From assembly GCA_009692865.1 (NCBI GenBank), contig SHYH01000003.1, positions 1 through 56,815 on the forward strand: a stretch of 56,815 nucleotides of DNA. Direction: 5' to 3'. This DNA comes from Dehalococcoidia bacterium (GTDB lineage Bacteria > Chloroflexota > Dehalococcoidia > Lucifugimonadales > GCA-2717565). Of this stretch, positions 20,770 to 30,532 are shown piece by piece (positions within the stretch are counted from its first letter, which is position 1; every line of letters begins with the position of its first letter). Position numbers and translations under genes: made by a program. The notes beneath the pieces were generated by a model. The model searched no databases. It was not told the origin of the DNA and saw nothing but the letters and a program-made list of their open reading frames with translations.

Positions 20770-21710
20770 TGGCCCGCTCCAGCGCGACGTCGTATGCGCG
20801 GGTCGAGGAACCCGTAGGCGATGTCCACCAAGATGTTGGCTGCCACAAAGGAGGCGGCGATGATGAGGGTGATGGCCATGATGATGGGGTAGTCCCGAGC
20901 GAAGATGGAGTCCAGGGCCAGCCGGCCCACACCCGGGATGCCAAAGAGGGTCTCGGTGATGAAGGCGCCCTCAGCCAGGGTTCCCAGGGACAGGCCCACC
21001 ACGGTGACCACGGGGGTCAGGGCGTTGCGCAGCACGTGGCGGCGCTGGATCAGCATCTCAGGCAACCCCTTGGCGCGAGCCGTGCGGATGTAGTCCTGCC
21101 CCAAGACATCCAGGGTGCTGGCCCTTAGGAGCCGTGCGATAACGGCGGTGCCGGGGAGGCCCATCACCAGGGCGGGCAGCACAATGGAGGAGCTGAAGAG
21201 GCCGTTCCATCCCGAGGTGGGCAGGATGTCCAGATTGAGGGCGAAGACGAGGATCAAAAAGGGCGCCGTGATGAAAACAGGCAGGGACATGAAGAGGAGG
21301 GTGAAGCTGACGATGGCGGTGTCCAGCCAGGTGCCCTGGCGCAAGGCCGCCATCAGTCCCAGGGGCAGTCCCACCGCCAGGGCTATCGCTAAGGCGGCGA
21401 TCCCCAGCTGGGCGGAGATCCACATCTTCTGAAGGATCAGGGGCCTGACGGGCTGTCCCGGATACTTGAAACTCTCGCCCAGATCTCCCCGAAGAACTTT
21501 GCCCAGGTAGTCCCCGTATTGCACCCAGAATGGGCGGTCCAGCCCCCGCTCATGGCGGATGCGTTCGGCCACCTCCTGGTTCATGCGCTGGCCCAGGAGG
21601 ACCTCCACCGGGTCGCCCGGCCCATAGCTGCCAAGGGTGAACACCAAGAGGCTCACGATGAGCAGAAGGAAGGGGGTCCAGATCAATCGCCTGGCGATGT
21701 AGCTTAACAC
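20766..21710 (-). CDS. ABC transporter permease, DppB/OppB type
   Basis: MLSYIARRLIWTPFLLLIVSLLVFTL, DYIRTARAKGLPEMLIQRRHVLRNALTPVVTVVGL. Confidence 0.94.
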   Translation of the reverse strand: MLSYIARRLIWTPFLLLIVSLLVFTLGSYGPGDPVEVLLGQRMNQEVAERIRHERGLDRPFWVQYGDYLGKVLRGDLGESFKYPGQPVRPLILQKMWISAQLGIAALAIALAVGLPLGLMAALRQGTWLDTAIVSFTLLFMSLPVFITAPFLILVFALNLDILPTSGWNGLFSSSIVLPALVMGLPGTAVIARLLRASTLDVLGQDYIRTARAKGLPEMLIQRRHVLRNALTPVVTVVGLSLGTLAEGAFITETLFGIPGVGRLALDSIFARDYPIIMAITLIIAASFVAANILVDIAYGFLDPRIRRRAGAGQ

Positions 21711-21716
21711 GCCCGC

Positions 21717-22088
21717 TCATCCTTCGACTCTCAAGCCGCAGTGGATGCAGACTATGGCCCCCTTGATCATCCCCTCTTTGCACTCAGGGCAAGGCTCCCT
21801 TGGCTTGTCAATAAGAGCTAGTGCCATTAGTGCCCAAAGGGTGAGAAAGAATGCCGCGATCCCCCACTTCGTGCGGCTCCGCAATTTTTTGGGGGCGAGC
21901 CATAACACTAATGGCATAGCGATCACTAGCTGAATCAGCCAAATGGCTAGTAACCAGCGTCCAAAGACCAAAGCCAAAGCCCCATCAAATATACTCCCCC
22001 CCGCAAAGCTTATCGCCAGCAATGCCACCGGCCAATTTGCAATCCAGGCCAGCACAAACCCAAGGATCCACGCAATCGCCGGGTTCAT
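21717..22088 (-). CDS. Small multi-TM protein with C-terminal zinc ribbon
   Basis: Hydrophobic segments then CPECKEGMIKGAIVCIHCGLRVEG. Confidence 0.65.
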   Translation of the reverse strand: MNPAIAWILGFVLAWIANWPVALLAISFAGGSIFDGALALVFGRWLLAIWLIQLVIAMPLVLWLAPKKLRSRTKWGIAAFFLTLWALMALALIDKPREPCPECKEGMIKGAIVCIHCGLRVEG

Positions 22089-22150
22089 TGCGCACCTCTG
22101 CTACTTCGATGCGTATAGTCGTGGGCCCGATATCGTAGCATCATGCCAGT

Positions 22151-23821
22151 TCAGCCCTTGTCAATCCACACGTCCTTGAGTTTGGGCAGGGTCATGGGGG
22201 TGAACCGGTACCCCTTGACGTAGGGCTTGACGAGGGCCTTCTGCTCGCCCGTGTACCAGAGAGGGATGATGAAGGCCTCTTCGGTGATGAGGCGCTCCGC
22301 ATCCTGGTAGAGCTGAAGACGCCGCTGGACGTTTTGCTCCACCCGTGCCTGCTCCAGAAGGAGGTCCACCTGGGCGTTAGCATAGGCCCCGTGGTTGACC
22401 TCGCTCTGGGAGTGGAACAGGATGTCCAGGAAGTTCTCGGGGTCTGGGTAGTCGGCCTGCCATCCCAGTCCGGCGTAGAGCTGCATGCTCCGGCGATTGA
22501 GCTCCTGGAGGTAGGTGGCCCACTCCACCTGGCGGATCTCCACTTCGATGCCCAGGGTCTGCCTCCACAACTCGATGACCACCTCCAGGTCCAGGCCTGC
22601 GGAGCCGCCCGTGCCGGGAACCGTCAGAACGACGCTCTTGGGAAAGTTCCCCTTGGAGGGATCGTACTTGGACGCCCGAAGAAGGGCCTTGGCCCTCTCG
22701 GCGTCAAAGCGAATTCCCTGGAGCTGGGCATTGTAGCCTGGGAAGCCCGGCGGCAGGATGCTGTAGGCGGGGACATCCAATCCTCCCAGCACCTCGGAGG
22801 CGATGAGCTCCTTGTTGATGGCGTAGGTCATGGCCTGGCGCACCTTGATGTCGTCAAAGGGTGGCGTGGTGATGCTGAAGCCGATGTAGGAGAGGGAGAA
22901 CTGGGGCGCCGCCGTCACCAACTCCTTGTTCAGGGGGCTTGCGGGGTCCTCCACCCGCGAAAGGGCGTCCAGGCCCACCCCCGCCAGGTCGATCTCGCCG
23001 TTTTCGTACATGGCCATGGAGCTGCCGCCGCGCAGGATGAACTCGACGCGATCCAGATAGGGCGCCCCGCCGTAGTACCCGTCGTTCCGCTCCAGGTTCA
23101 CGATGTCGCCGATGCGGTATTCCTTGACCTTGAAGGGGCCGGTGCCGTTGGGCGCCTGGGCCCAGCGGTTCCCCAGCTTCTCGATGTTCTCCTTGTCCAC
23201 CACAAAGGCGGTGGGGAAGGTCAGCTTGGCCAGAATGTACACCTTGGGGGCATCCACCTTAATGCGCAGGGTGTAATCGTCCAGGACCTGGACGCCGCTG
23301 ACCGCGTTGGCCTGGCCTCGCAGATGCTCTTTAGCACCAACGATGTCCCCCAGATAGGTCTGGGCCACGGGCGATTGGGTGCGAGGGTCCGTGGCCCGTT
23401 CCAGGGAGTACTTGAAATCGCGAGCCGTCAGCCTCTTGCCGTTGTGGAACCTCACGTCGTCTCTCAGGTGAAAGGTGTAGGTGGTCCCGCTGTCGGCTAT
23501 CTCCCATCCCTTGGCGATGTCGGGGATGATCTGAAGGTCAGAGCTGATGGCCACCAGGCCGCTGAACACCTCCACCACGATGGCGGCGGAGCTAGTGTCC
23601 TGGGCCAGGTGGGGGTCCAAGGTTGGGGGCTCCGCCCAGAGGCGGCGGAAGACCCCTCCCCTGCGGGGCTGCCCCCCTGATGGGGAACCTGACGTGGCAG
23701 TCGGGGTAGGAGTGAGAGAACCGCTTGTCTTGGTTGGGGTTGAGGCAGGGGCCGCAGACTCTCCATGGCAGGCCAGGGCGGCCAGGATCAGGAAAACCAG
23801 CAGGACCGACAGTCTTTTCAT
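22151..23821 (-). CDS. ABC transporter substrate-binding lipoprotein (SBP family 5)
   Basis: Lipobox-like LILAALAC; GGVFRRLWAEPPTLDPHLAQDTSSA; DVRFHNGKRLTARDFKYSLERATDP. Confidence 0.95.
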   Translation of the reverse strand: MKRLSVLLVFLILAALACHGESAAPASTPTKTSGSLTPTPTATSGSPSGGQPRRGGVFRRLWAEPPTLDPHLAQDTSSAAIVVEVFSGLVAISSDLQIIPDIAKGWEIADSGTTYTFHLRDDVRFHNGKRLTARDFKYSLERATDPRTQSPVAQTYLGDIVGAKEHLRGQANAVSGVQVLDDYTLRIKVDAPKVYILAKLTFPTAFVVDKENIEKLGNRWAQAPNGTGPFKVKEYRIGDIVNLERNDGYYGGAPYLDRVEFILRGGSSMAMYENGEIDLAGVGLDALSRVEDPASPLNKELVTAAPQFSLSYIGFSITTPPFDDIKVRQAMTYAINKELIASEVLGGLDVPAYSILPPGFPGYNAQLQGIRFDAERAKALLRASKYDPSKGNFPKSVVLTVPGTGGSAGLDLEVVIELWRQTLGIEVEIRQVEWATYLQELNRRSMQLYAGLGWQADYPDPENFLDILFHSQSEVNHGAYANAQVDLLLEQARVEQNVQRRLQLYQDAERLITEEAFIIPLWYTGEQKALVKPYVKGYRFTPMTLPKLKDVWIDKG

Positions 23822-23879
23822 TACCCCACCGTTCTACCGTTGTGCTAGGACTTCCTTGCGAAACGCGCGGTATGGGAAA

Positions 23880-23942
23880 CCGCTCATGGTGAGCTTGTCG
23901 AACCACGAGCGGCTCGCCCTTCGACAGGCTCAGGGTGAGCGG
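23880..23942. repeat. 63-bp imperfect inverted repeat, REP-like
   Basis: CCGCTCATGGTGAGCTTGTCGAACCACGAGCGGCTCGCCCTTCGACAGGCTCAGGGTGAGCGG. Confidence 0.85.
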
Positions 23943-23985
23943 GGTTGAGACGGACCTCCTGCACGCGAACCTACACAACCAAGCA

Positions 23986-25135
23986 TTAGGTGGGATTCCT
24001 TGTCCCTTTTGCAGGAGCGGAAGGCCCTGACTCCTGGGAGCGGAGGGCGTACAGCAGATAGGCCTGGATCAGCTCGTCCAGGTCCCCTTCCAGCACCCGC
24101 TGGGTGTCGGGCGTCTCGTAGCCTGTGCGGTGGTCCTTGACCATCTGATAGGGATGGAGCACGTAACTGCGGGCCTGGTTGCCGAACTCAGGCGCGATGT
24201 GCTGCCCCTTCAATTGGGCCTGCTCCTCGGCTCGGCGCTGAAGCTCCAGGTCCATGACTCGAGCCCGCAGTATCTTGAGGGCGAACTCCTTGTTCTGGCG
24301 CTGAGAGCGCTCGTTCTGGCAGGTGACCACAATGCCCGTGGGGAGGTGGGTGATCCGGACGGCGGTGGAGGTCTTCTGAACGTTCTGGCCGCCGTGGCCG
24401 CCGGCCCGAAAGGCGTCAATACGCAGATCCTCGGGCCGCAGGGTCACGTCGGTCTGCTCCTCCACCTCGGGCAGGCCCTCCACCAGGGCGAAGGAGGTTT
24501 GGCGCTGGTCGTAGTCGGAGTAGGGAGAGATGCGCACCAGCCGGTGCACCCCTCGCTCGGCCTTCAGGTACCCGTAGGCGTACTTGCCCTTCACGCCCAA
24601 GACCACTCGCTTGATCCCGGTGAGCTCCTCTCCTGGGGACATGTCCATAATCTCGGTCTCATACCCATGCCGCTCGGCCCAGCCAATGTACATGCGCATC
24701 AGGATATTCACCCAGTCCTGGGAGTCCGTGCCGCCGGCGCCGGAGTGGATGGCCAGAATGGCGTTGCGTGCGTCGTACTCCCCAGACAGGGTTGCCTGAA
24801 ACTCCAGAGAGGCTATCCTTGAGGTGATGGACCGGCTCTCGGCTTCCAGGGAGTCCCGCAGAGAGAAGTCCGCCTCCTGCACGGCCAACTCGATGAGCTC
24901 CTGGAGCGACTTGGCCTCCTGCTCCAGCACCCGCCAAGTGGTTACCTCCTCCTTCAGGTGGGCCAACTGGCGGAAGAGGCGTTGGGCATCTTGAGGGTTA
25001 TCCCACAGATCGGGCCGCTCGACCTGCTCCTCTAGCTGTACAACGGTCTGCTCTTTCGTGGCCAGGTCAAAGATACACCGCCATCCGCTGAATACGTTGT
25101 TGCATCTCCTCAACCTGGGTCTTCACATCGTTCAT
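23986..25135 (-). CDS. prfB: Peptide chain release factor 2 with programmed +1 frameshift
   Basis: Leader ORF from ATG 25135 MNDVKTQVEEMQQRIQRMAVYL stops at CTT TGA C; +1 shift gives DLATKEQTVVQLEEQ; body has GGTDSQDWVNILMRMY and GGHGGQNVQKTSTAVRITHLPTGI. Confidence 0.95.
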
Positions 25136-25174
25136 GGTCGCTTGTTGACTCCCCTACAATGAAATAAAGAGTAA

Positions 25175-25196
25175 GCAGAGCGTGCCCTGCACCCAC
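25175..25196. repeat. Short repeat containing a GCAGGGCGTGCCCTGC-type palindrome
   Basis: GCAGAGCGTGCCCTGCACCCAC; near-identical at 28970-28991. Confidence 0.65.
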
Positions 25197-25386
25197 GCGC
25201 CGGAAGGCCTGGCAGTACCGACTGCTCCTATTATAGCAGGGCGCGATGGACTCCTTTTGAGCTTTTCTCCTTCCCGAATAGGGAACGTAGACATCTTACC
25301 CAGGCGGCCGAGGCCATGCGTGTCCGGGGCGTGTACCCGTAAGCCATGCTATAATCCCCGTGTATTCACTAGGGGAAAGCCACTTC

Positions 25387-25938
25387 GTGCCCAAGATTTA
25401 CACTCGCTACGGTGACCAGGGCCAGACAGGGCTCCTGTATGGTGGCCGCGTCTCCAAGGCTGACCCGCGCTGTGAGGCCTACGGGACCACCGACGAGGCC
25501 GTCTCTGCCCTGGGCCTGGCCCGGGCCCTGAGCAACGACCCGCGGGTGAAGGAGATCATTCTCCAGGTGCAGCGGGAGCTGTTCACTGTGGGGGCGGAGC
25601 TGGCCACGGACCCGACGGGGTATCAGACCTTCCTCAAACACTTCCAGCCCACCACGGCGGAGATGGTGACGCGCCTCGAGCAGCTCATCGACCAGCTCAA
25701 CGAGGAGCTGACCCTGCCCCGGTCCTTCATCATCCCGGGCGCCTCGCCCGCCTCTGCGGCCCTGGACATGGCCCGCTCCACCCTGCGGAGGGCCGAACGT
25801 CGGGTGGTGGATCTGAAGGAGAAGGGGCTGCTGGTTAACGACGAGGTGCTGCGATACCTGAACCGTCTGGCGGACATGCTGTTCATTCTGGCCCGCTACC
25901 AGGACCGGGACCTGCCCCTAGAGGTCCTCACAGGGTGA
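25387..25938 (+). CDS. ATP:cob(I)alamin adenosyltransferase, PduO type
   Basis: KIYTRYGDQGQTGLLYGGRVSKADPRCEAYGTTDEAVSALGLAR; likely GTG 25387. Confidence 0.93.
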   Translation: MPKIYTRYGDQGQTGLLYGGRVSKADPRCEAYGTTDEAVSALGLARALSNDPRVKEIILQVQRELFTVGAELATDPTGYQTFLKHFQPTTAEMVTRLEQLIDQLNEELTLPRSFIIPGASPASAALDMARSTLRRAERRVVDLKEKGLLVNDEVLRYLNRLADMLFILARYQDRDLPLEVLTG

Positions 25939-26555
25939 TGGGGAAGGAACTGGTCATTGTCGACTATCAGGCGGGAAACCTGCGCAGCGTTGTCCGCGCC
26001 CTGGAGGCGGTAGGGGCTCACCCTTCTATCACCAGTGATCCCGACGAAGTGCGCCAGGCGCGGGCGGTGGTGCTGCCAGGCCAGGGGGCCTGTGACTCGG
26101 CCATGGTGGCCCTGGAGGCCAGCCAGCTCACCTCCGCAGTCAAGCAGGTCATCCAGTCGGGGCGCCCCTTCCTGGGCGTATGCCTCGGCCTTCAGCTGCT
26201 CCTGGACTTCACCGAGGAGGGGAACGTGCCCTGCCTCGGCATCTTCCCCGGGCGGGTGCGCCGGTTACCACCGGGGCTGAAAGTGCCCCACATGGGCTGG
26301 AACCAGGTCCACGTTGTGAAGGACCACCCCGTTTTGAGAGACATCCCCCAAGACTCGTACTTTTACTTTGTCCACAGCTACTATGCGGACCCGGAGGACT
26401 CTTCTCTGGTGGCCGGGACTACGTCCTACGGCGTCTCCTTCTGCGCAGCCGTGGCTCACGACCGCCTGGTAGCCACCCAGTTCCACCCAGAGAAGAGCGG
26501 CCCTGCGGGTCTCCAAATCTACCGCAACTTCGTAGCCTACGCCAAGGAAGACTGA
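25935..26555 (+). CDS. hisH: Imidazole glycerol phosphate synthase, glutamine amidotransferase subunit
   Basis: DYQAGNLRSVVRALEAVGA, FLGVCLGLQLL, PHMGWNQV, ATQFHPEKSG. Confidence 0.97.
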   Translation: MMGKELVIVDYQAGNLRSVVRALEAVGAHPSITSDPDEVRQARAVVLPGQGACDSAMVALEASQLTSAVKQVIQSGRPFLGVCLGLQLLLDFTEEGNVPCLGIFPGRVRRLPPGLKVPHMGWNQVHVVKDHPVLRDIPQDSYFYFVHSYYADPEDSSLVAGTTSYGVSFCAAVAHDRLVATQFHPEKSGPAGLQIYRNFVAYAKED

Positions 26556-26619
26556 GAAGGTAAAGTCCTGTTCGAGCCACCAATTCAGCTTTGGAGCAGG
26601 TTGAGGAAAGCGTTGAGTG

Positions 26620-26714
26620 TTACAAGTTCTTTCGGAGAGGTCTGGGGAACCCTTTCTTGCAAAAAAGGGTTCCCCAGGAGCCCTTCCCAAAGAACTCTCG
26701 CCCTTTACTCGTCC
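26620..26714. repeat. 95-bp dispersed repeat E, copy 1
   Basis: TTACAAGTTCTTTCGGAGAGG ... GGGGAACCC..GGGTTCCCC hairpin ... CTCTCGCCCTTTACTCGTCC; matches 38558-38652. Confidence 0.85.
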
Positions 26715-26734
26715 GGGGCGGAGTACGCCAGCTC

Positions 26735-27463
26735 ATGGAAGTGATTCCCGCCATTGACCTCAAGGACGGGAAGTGCGTCCGGCTTTATCAAGGCGACTTC
26801 CAGCAGGTCCAGGTGTTCTCAGAGGACCCCCTGGCGGTGGCCAGGGCCTTTCAACAGGCAGGCGCCCCTCGCCTGCACATCGTGGACCTGGACGGAGCGG
26901 CGGCTGGAGCGCCGGTGAGCCTGGAGTTGTACCGGGCCATCGTGAAAGGGGTGTCCATCCCTGTCCAGGTGGGTGGGGGTATCAGGGACGCCGAAACTGC
27001 TGCCCAGGTCCTGGAGGCCGGGGTCACGCGTCTGGTGCTGGGGACCTCCGCTGTGAAGGAGCCCCGCCTGGTGGAGCACCTCTGCCGAGAGTACGCCGGC
27101 GAAGCCATTCTCGTTTCCCTTGACGCCAGAAACGGGCGGGTGGCCGTCCGGGGTTGGAAGGAAACGACGACTGTGCCTGCCCTGGAGCTTTTGCACCAGA
27201 TGGCGGCCCTCGGCGTGAAGCGGTTCGTCTACACCGACATCGCTCGGGACGGCACCCTGACCGAGCCCAACTGGGAGGCCCTCAGGGCTGTCGTCCAAGA
27301 GGCCCGATCCCTGGGGGTGGCGATGGTCAGCGCGGGGGGCGTTTCCACCGTTGATCACGTCAAGCGCCTGGCTGCCCTGGGGGTGGAGGCAGCTATCATC
27401 GGCAGGGCCCTCTACACCGGGGCCCTCTCTCTTCAGAACGCCCTGGCTGCAGCGGCAGCCTGA
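26735..27463 (+). CDS. hisA: Phosphoribosylformimino-5-aminoimidazole carboxamide ribotide isomerase
   Basis: MEVIPAIDLKDGKCVRLYQGDFQQ; start moved from 26591, whose N-terminus is repeat-encoded. Confidence 0.96.
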   Translation: MEVIPAIDLKDGKCVRLYQGDFQQVQVFSEDPLAVARAFQQAGAPRLHIVDLDGAAAGAPVSLELYRAIVKGVSIPVQVGGGIRDAETAAQVLEAGVTRLVLGTSAVKEPRLVEHLCREYAGEAILVSLDARNGRVAVRGWKETTTVPALELLHQMAALGVKRFVYTDIARDGTLTEPNWEALRAVVQEARSLGVAMVSAGGVSTVDHVKRLAALGVEAAIIGRALYTGALSLQNALAAAAA

Positions 27464-27549
27464 CCCAGAGTGGAGCCTCCTGGCCTCCTTTCCTTTAGGG
27501 TATACTGAACGCGGTATCTGTCCCTCGCCAATTCCACCTGTAAGGCGGT

Positions 27550-28134
27550 TTGATGCTTCAACAAAGGGATCCGCGACAATTGGAGACGCTTATGGGGTCA
27601 TCGCAGGGTGACCTGCTGGACCCCACTCATCTGCTGGCCCTCTTGCCCTTGCGTCCCTATCAGGTCGTTGCCGACATCGGTTGCGGCGCCGGGTTCTTCA
27701 CCATCGCATTGGCTAAATACCTTTTCGATGGCAGGGTCTACGCCGTGGACGCCGATCAGGAGATGCTGGACGCCCTGGGGGGAAAGCTTCGTGATGTTCG
27801 CCTCAACAACGTCAAGCTGGTGCGCTCCGCGAAGGAAAGCCTTGGCTTGCAAGAGGACAGCTTGGATGGAGTCCTGCTCGCCTTTGTCCTCCACGGTGTG
27901 CCGGACAAGAAGGCCGTGGTGAGCCAGGTGCTCTCCTCCCTGCGGCGGGGCGGCTGGATGGCGGTCCTGGAGTGGCACAAGCAGCAGCCTGAGGAAAGCC
28001 CAGTGGGAGGCCCGCCTGTGGAGCAGCGCCTGCCTCTGCAAGAGGTGGAAGAGTTGGCTCGATCAGGGGGATTCCGCTCCCTGGAGCATCGGGACCTGAC
28101 CACCAGGCAATACATGGTGCTGGCGAGGAAGTAA
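27550..28134 (+). CDS. Class I SAM-dependent methyltransferase
   Basis: [37 protein letters not shown]. Confidence 0.88.
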   Translation: MMLQQRDPRQLETLMGSSQGDLLDPTHLLALLPLRPYQVVADIGCGAGFFTIALAKYLFDGRVYAVDADQEMLDALGGKLRDVRLNNVKLVRSAKESLGLQEDSLDGVLLAFVLHGVPDKKAVVSQVLSSLRRGGWMAVLEWHKQQPEESPVGGPPVEQRLPLQEVEELARSGGFRSLEHRDLTTRQYMVLARK

Positions 28135-28138
28135 CAGC

Positions 28139-28963
28139 GTGCTTACCAGGCGCATCATTCCCTGTCTGGACGTGGACAGGGGGCGAGTGGTCAAGGGGGT
28201 CAGCTTTTTGAACCTGCGGGACGCCGGAGACCCCGCCGTGCTGGCTGCCTTTTACGACCGAGAGGGAGCCGACGAGCTGGTGCTCCTGGACATCACCGCC
28301 AGCGCAGAGGCTCGCGATATCATGGTGGAGGTGGTCCGCCGGGTGGCAGACCAGGTGTTCATCCCCTTCACCGTCGGTGGAGGCCTCCGCGCCCCCGAGG
28401 ACGTGCGTCGAATGCTGGAGGCGGGGGCCGACAAGATCTCTCTCAACACGTCTGCGATTGAGGACCCCCAACTGGTGGAGCGGTCGGCGCGGCGCTTCGG
28501 CAACCAGTGCATCGTGGTGGCTATTGACGCCAAGGCTGTCACTTCTGGTGTGCGTCCCGCTTCTGCGGAAGGCACCGTGGCCCTAGACCAGGCGTCCCGA
28601 TGGGAGGTTTACTCCCACGGAGGACGACGCCCCACGGGGATGGACGCCGTCAAGTGGGCGCGCCGGGCAACGGAGCTGGGAGCTGGAGAGGTCCTTCTCA
28701 CCAGCATGAACGCGGATGGCCACCAGGAGGGGTACGACCTGGCGTTGACTCGCGCCGTTGCTCAGGCGGTATCGGTCCCCGTCATCGCGAGCGGAGGCGC
28801 AGGCACTCTGGAGCACCTGCGGCAGGCGCTGGTGGAAGGCGAAGCCGATGCGGCCCTGGCCGCGAGCATCTTCCACTATGGCACGTACTCCATTGCTCAG
28901 GCGAAGACCTATTTGGCCCGGCACGGCGTGCCGGTGCGCCCCACTGCAGGGGTGAGCGTGTAG
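28139..28963 (+). CDS. hisF: Imidazole glycerol phosphate synthase cyclase subunit
   Basis: [50 protein letters not shown]. Confidence 0.97.
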   Translation: MLTRRIIPCLDVDRGRVVKGVSFLNLRDAGDPAVLAAFYDREGADELVLLDITASAEARDIMVEVVRRVADQVFIPFTVGGGLRAPEDVRRMLEAGADKISLNTSAIEDPQLVERSARRFGNQCIVVAIDAKAVTSGVRPASAEGTVALDQASRWEVYSHGGRRPTGMDAVKWARRATELGAGEVLLTSMNADGHQEGYDLALTRAVAQAVSVPVIASGGAGTLEHLRQALVEGEADAALAASIFHYGTYSIAQAKTYLARHGVPVRPTAGVSV

Positions 28964-28969
28964 CCGCCA

Positions 28970-28991
28970 GCAGGGCGTGCCCTGCACCCAC
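28970..28991. repeat. Short repeat GCAGGGCGTGCCCTGCACCCAC, copy 2
   Basis: Near-identical to 25175-25196; related GCAGGGTGTGCCCT at 43900-43913. Confidence 0.65.
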
Positions 28992-29336
28992 AATGTCTGG
29001 GGCGTCGTTCACCGGTGGGCGAGACCTGCATGGCTGGGCTGCGTTTGGCCAGGCTAATGGAGGGGACGATGCGTCCCCCTCTGACATGCTCAGGGCTTGT
29101 GAGGAAATCTCCCTCTCCCTCACGGAGGGAGAGGGAGAGGGCGAGGGTGGAGGCCCCGATTCCATCGGGGCTCTGGAGACATTCCAACCCCCCCCCCTCA
29201 CTCTAACTCTCTCCCCCAATGGGGGCGAGAGGACAAAAATCACAAACTCTCTGAGTGACGACCGTCGACAAGCGGACAAACATTTGATGAGGTAGTAAGG
29301 AGCAATCACAGAAATCCTGCGCTGAAGGAGGCACCT

Positions 29337-29492
29337 GTGTGGCGGTTATTGGAGTTGGCGTTGCTTGGGATCAGTCTCATCGCCGTCGGTATCATAATTT
29401 ACGGGTACTACCGGTCGGCGAGGAAGGCGGCGGAGCATAAGGATATGGAAAGCGATCTGTCGGACTTCTTGAAGGACAAGCGGAAGGAGTAA
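29337..29492 (+). CDS. 51-aa single-pass membrane microprotein (absent from ORF track)
   Basis: GAAGGAGG ribosome-binding site, GTG start, VWRLLELALLGISLIAVGIIIYGYYRSARKAAEHKDMESDLSDFLKDKRKE*, 3 bp before the prohibitin-family gene. Confidence 0.75.
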   Translation: MWRLLELALLGISLIAVGIIIYGYYRSARKAAEHKDMESDLSDFLKDKRKE

Positions 29493-29495
29493 CGG

Positions 29496-30443
29496 ATGTC
29501 ACCACTATTGCAGCTCGGAATTCTCGTCTTTGTCGTCATCATCGGTCTCCTCCTGACAGTGGACTTGAACAGCGTGCTCCAGGGGAAGACGATCAAGGTG
29601 CGTTGGTGGGGGCTGACGATCTCGGTGGTGCTGCTGTTTTCCACCTTCGCCGTCGAGGGCTCGGCGGGACAGGTCGGAGCCAGCGAACGGGGCATCGTCC
29701 TCCGCCTTGGGGCGACAACGGACCGCATCCTGCCGCCTGGGCTCTACTTTGTGACCCCGTTCATTGAGACCGTCGAGAGGATGGATATCCGGACCCATGC
29801 GTACGAGGCGCCGGCATCGGCGGCCTCCAAGGACTTGCAGGAGGTCAGCACGACGGTCACCATTAACTACAGGATCGATCCTACGCAGGTCACGAAGGTG
29901 TATGTCGATTTGCGCCGCGACTATGTCAACGTTGTCCTGAAGCCCTTCGTTCAGGAGGCCGTAAAGAGCGTGACCGCCGAGTACAATGCAGGCGACCTCA
30001 TCACGCTGCGGCCAAAGGTGCGGTCGCAGATTGAGGATAGCTTGAAGACCCGGGTAGGCCAGTATGGGGTCATCGTGGACAACGTGAGCATCACGGATTT
30101 CTCGTTTTCGAAGGTCTTCACCGACGCGATCGAGGCGAAGGTGGGTGCCGCGCAGGATGCCGAGCGCGCGAAGAATAAGCTCCTCCAAATAGAGGTTGAA
30201 GCGCAGCAGGCCAAGGCACAGGCGGAAGGCCAAAGGGACGCGACCATCGCGAGGGCCGAGGGGGAAGCTCAAGCCATCCTGAGAGTGGCGACAGCACAGG
30301 CCGAAGCGAACAAGCTCGTGGCGGAGACGCTCACGAAGGAGATCATCCTGTATGCCTACGTTCAAAAACTCGCCGATGGGACAAAGGTCATAATTCTGCC
30401 CAACGGGCAACAATTCATCTTACCTTCCGAGCTTGTCCACTAA
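29496..30443 (+). CDS. Prohibitin/SPFH (band 7) family protein
   Basis: ASERGIVLRLGATTDRILPPGLYFVTPFIETVERMDIRTHAYE; coiled coil with AKAQAEGQRDATIARAEGEAQA. Confidence 0.93.
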   Translation: MSPLLQLGILVFVVIIGLLLTVDLNSVLQGKTIKVRWWGLTISVVLLFSTFAVEGSAGQVGASERGIVLRLGATTDRILPPGLYFVTPFIETVERMDIRTHAYEAPASAASKDLQEVSTTVTINYRIDPTQVTKVYVDLRRDYVNVVLKPFVQEAVKSVTAEYNAGDLITLRPKVRSQIEDSLKTRVGQYGVIVDNVSITDFSFSKVFTDAIEAKVGAAQDAERAKNKLLQIEVEAQQAKAQAEGQRDATIARAEGEAQAILRVATAQAEANKLVAETLTKEIILYAYVQKLADGTKVIILPNGQQFILPSELVH

Positions 30444-30532
30444 GTGGCTGGAGCCAAGTTGACTCGTGCGGGTTGGGCTGCGCCCAAAAACCTGGGCGCA
30501 GCCTGAAGGTAGCCAGCGTAGGGAATAGGTAA

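Noticed and set aside
29100-29240. Possible small RNA in the C/G-rich palindromic region after hisF
   Set aside because: Looks like low-complexity REP-type repeats (CCCTCTCCCTCACGGAGGGAGAGGG); no promoter or terminator pair was identified.
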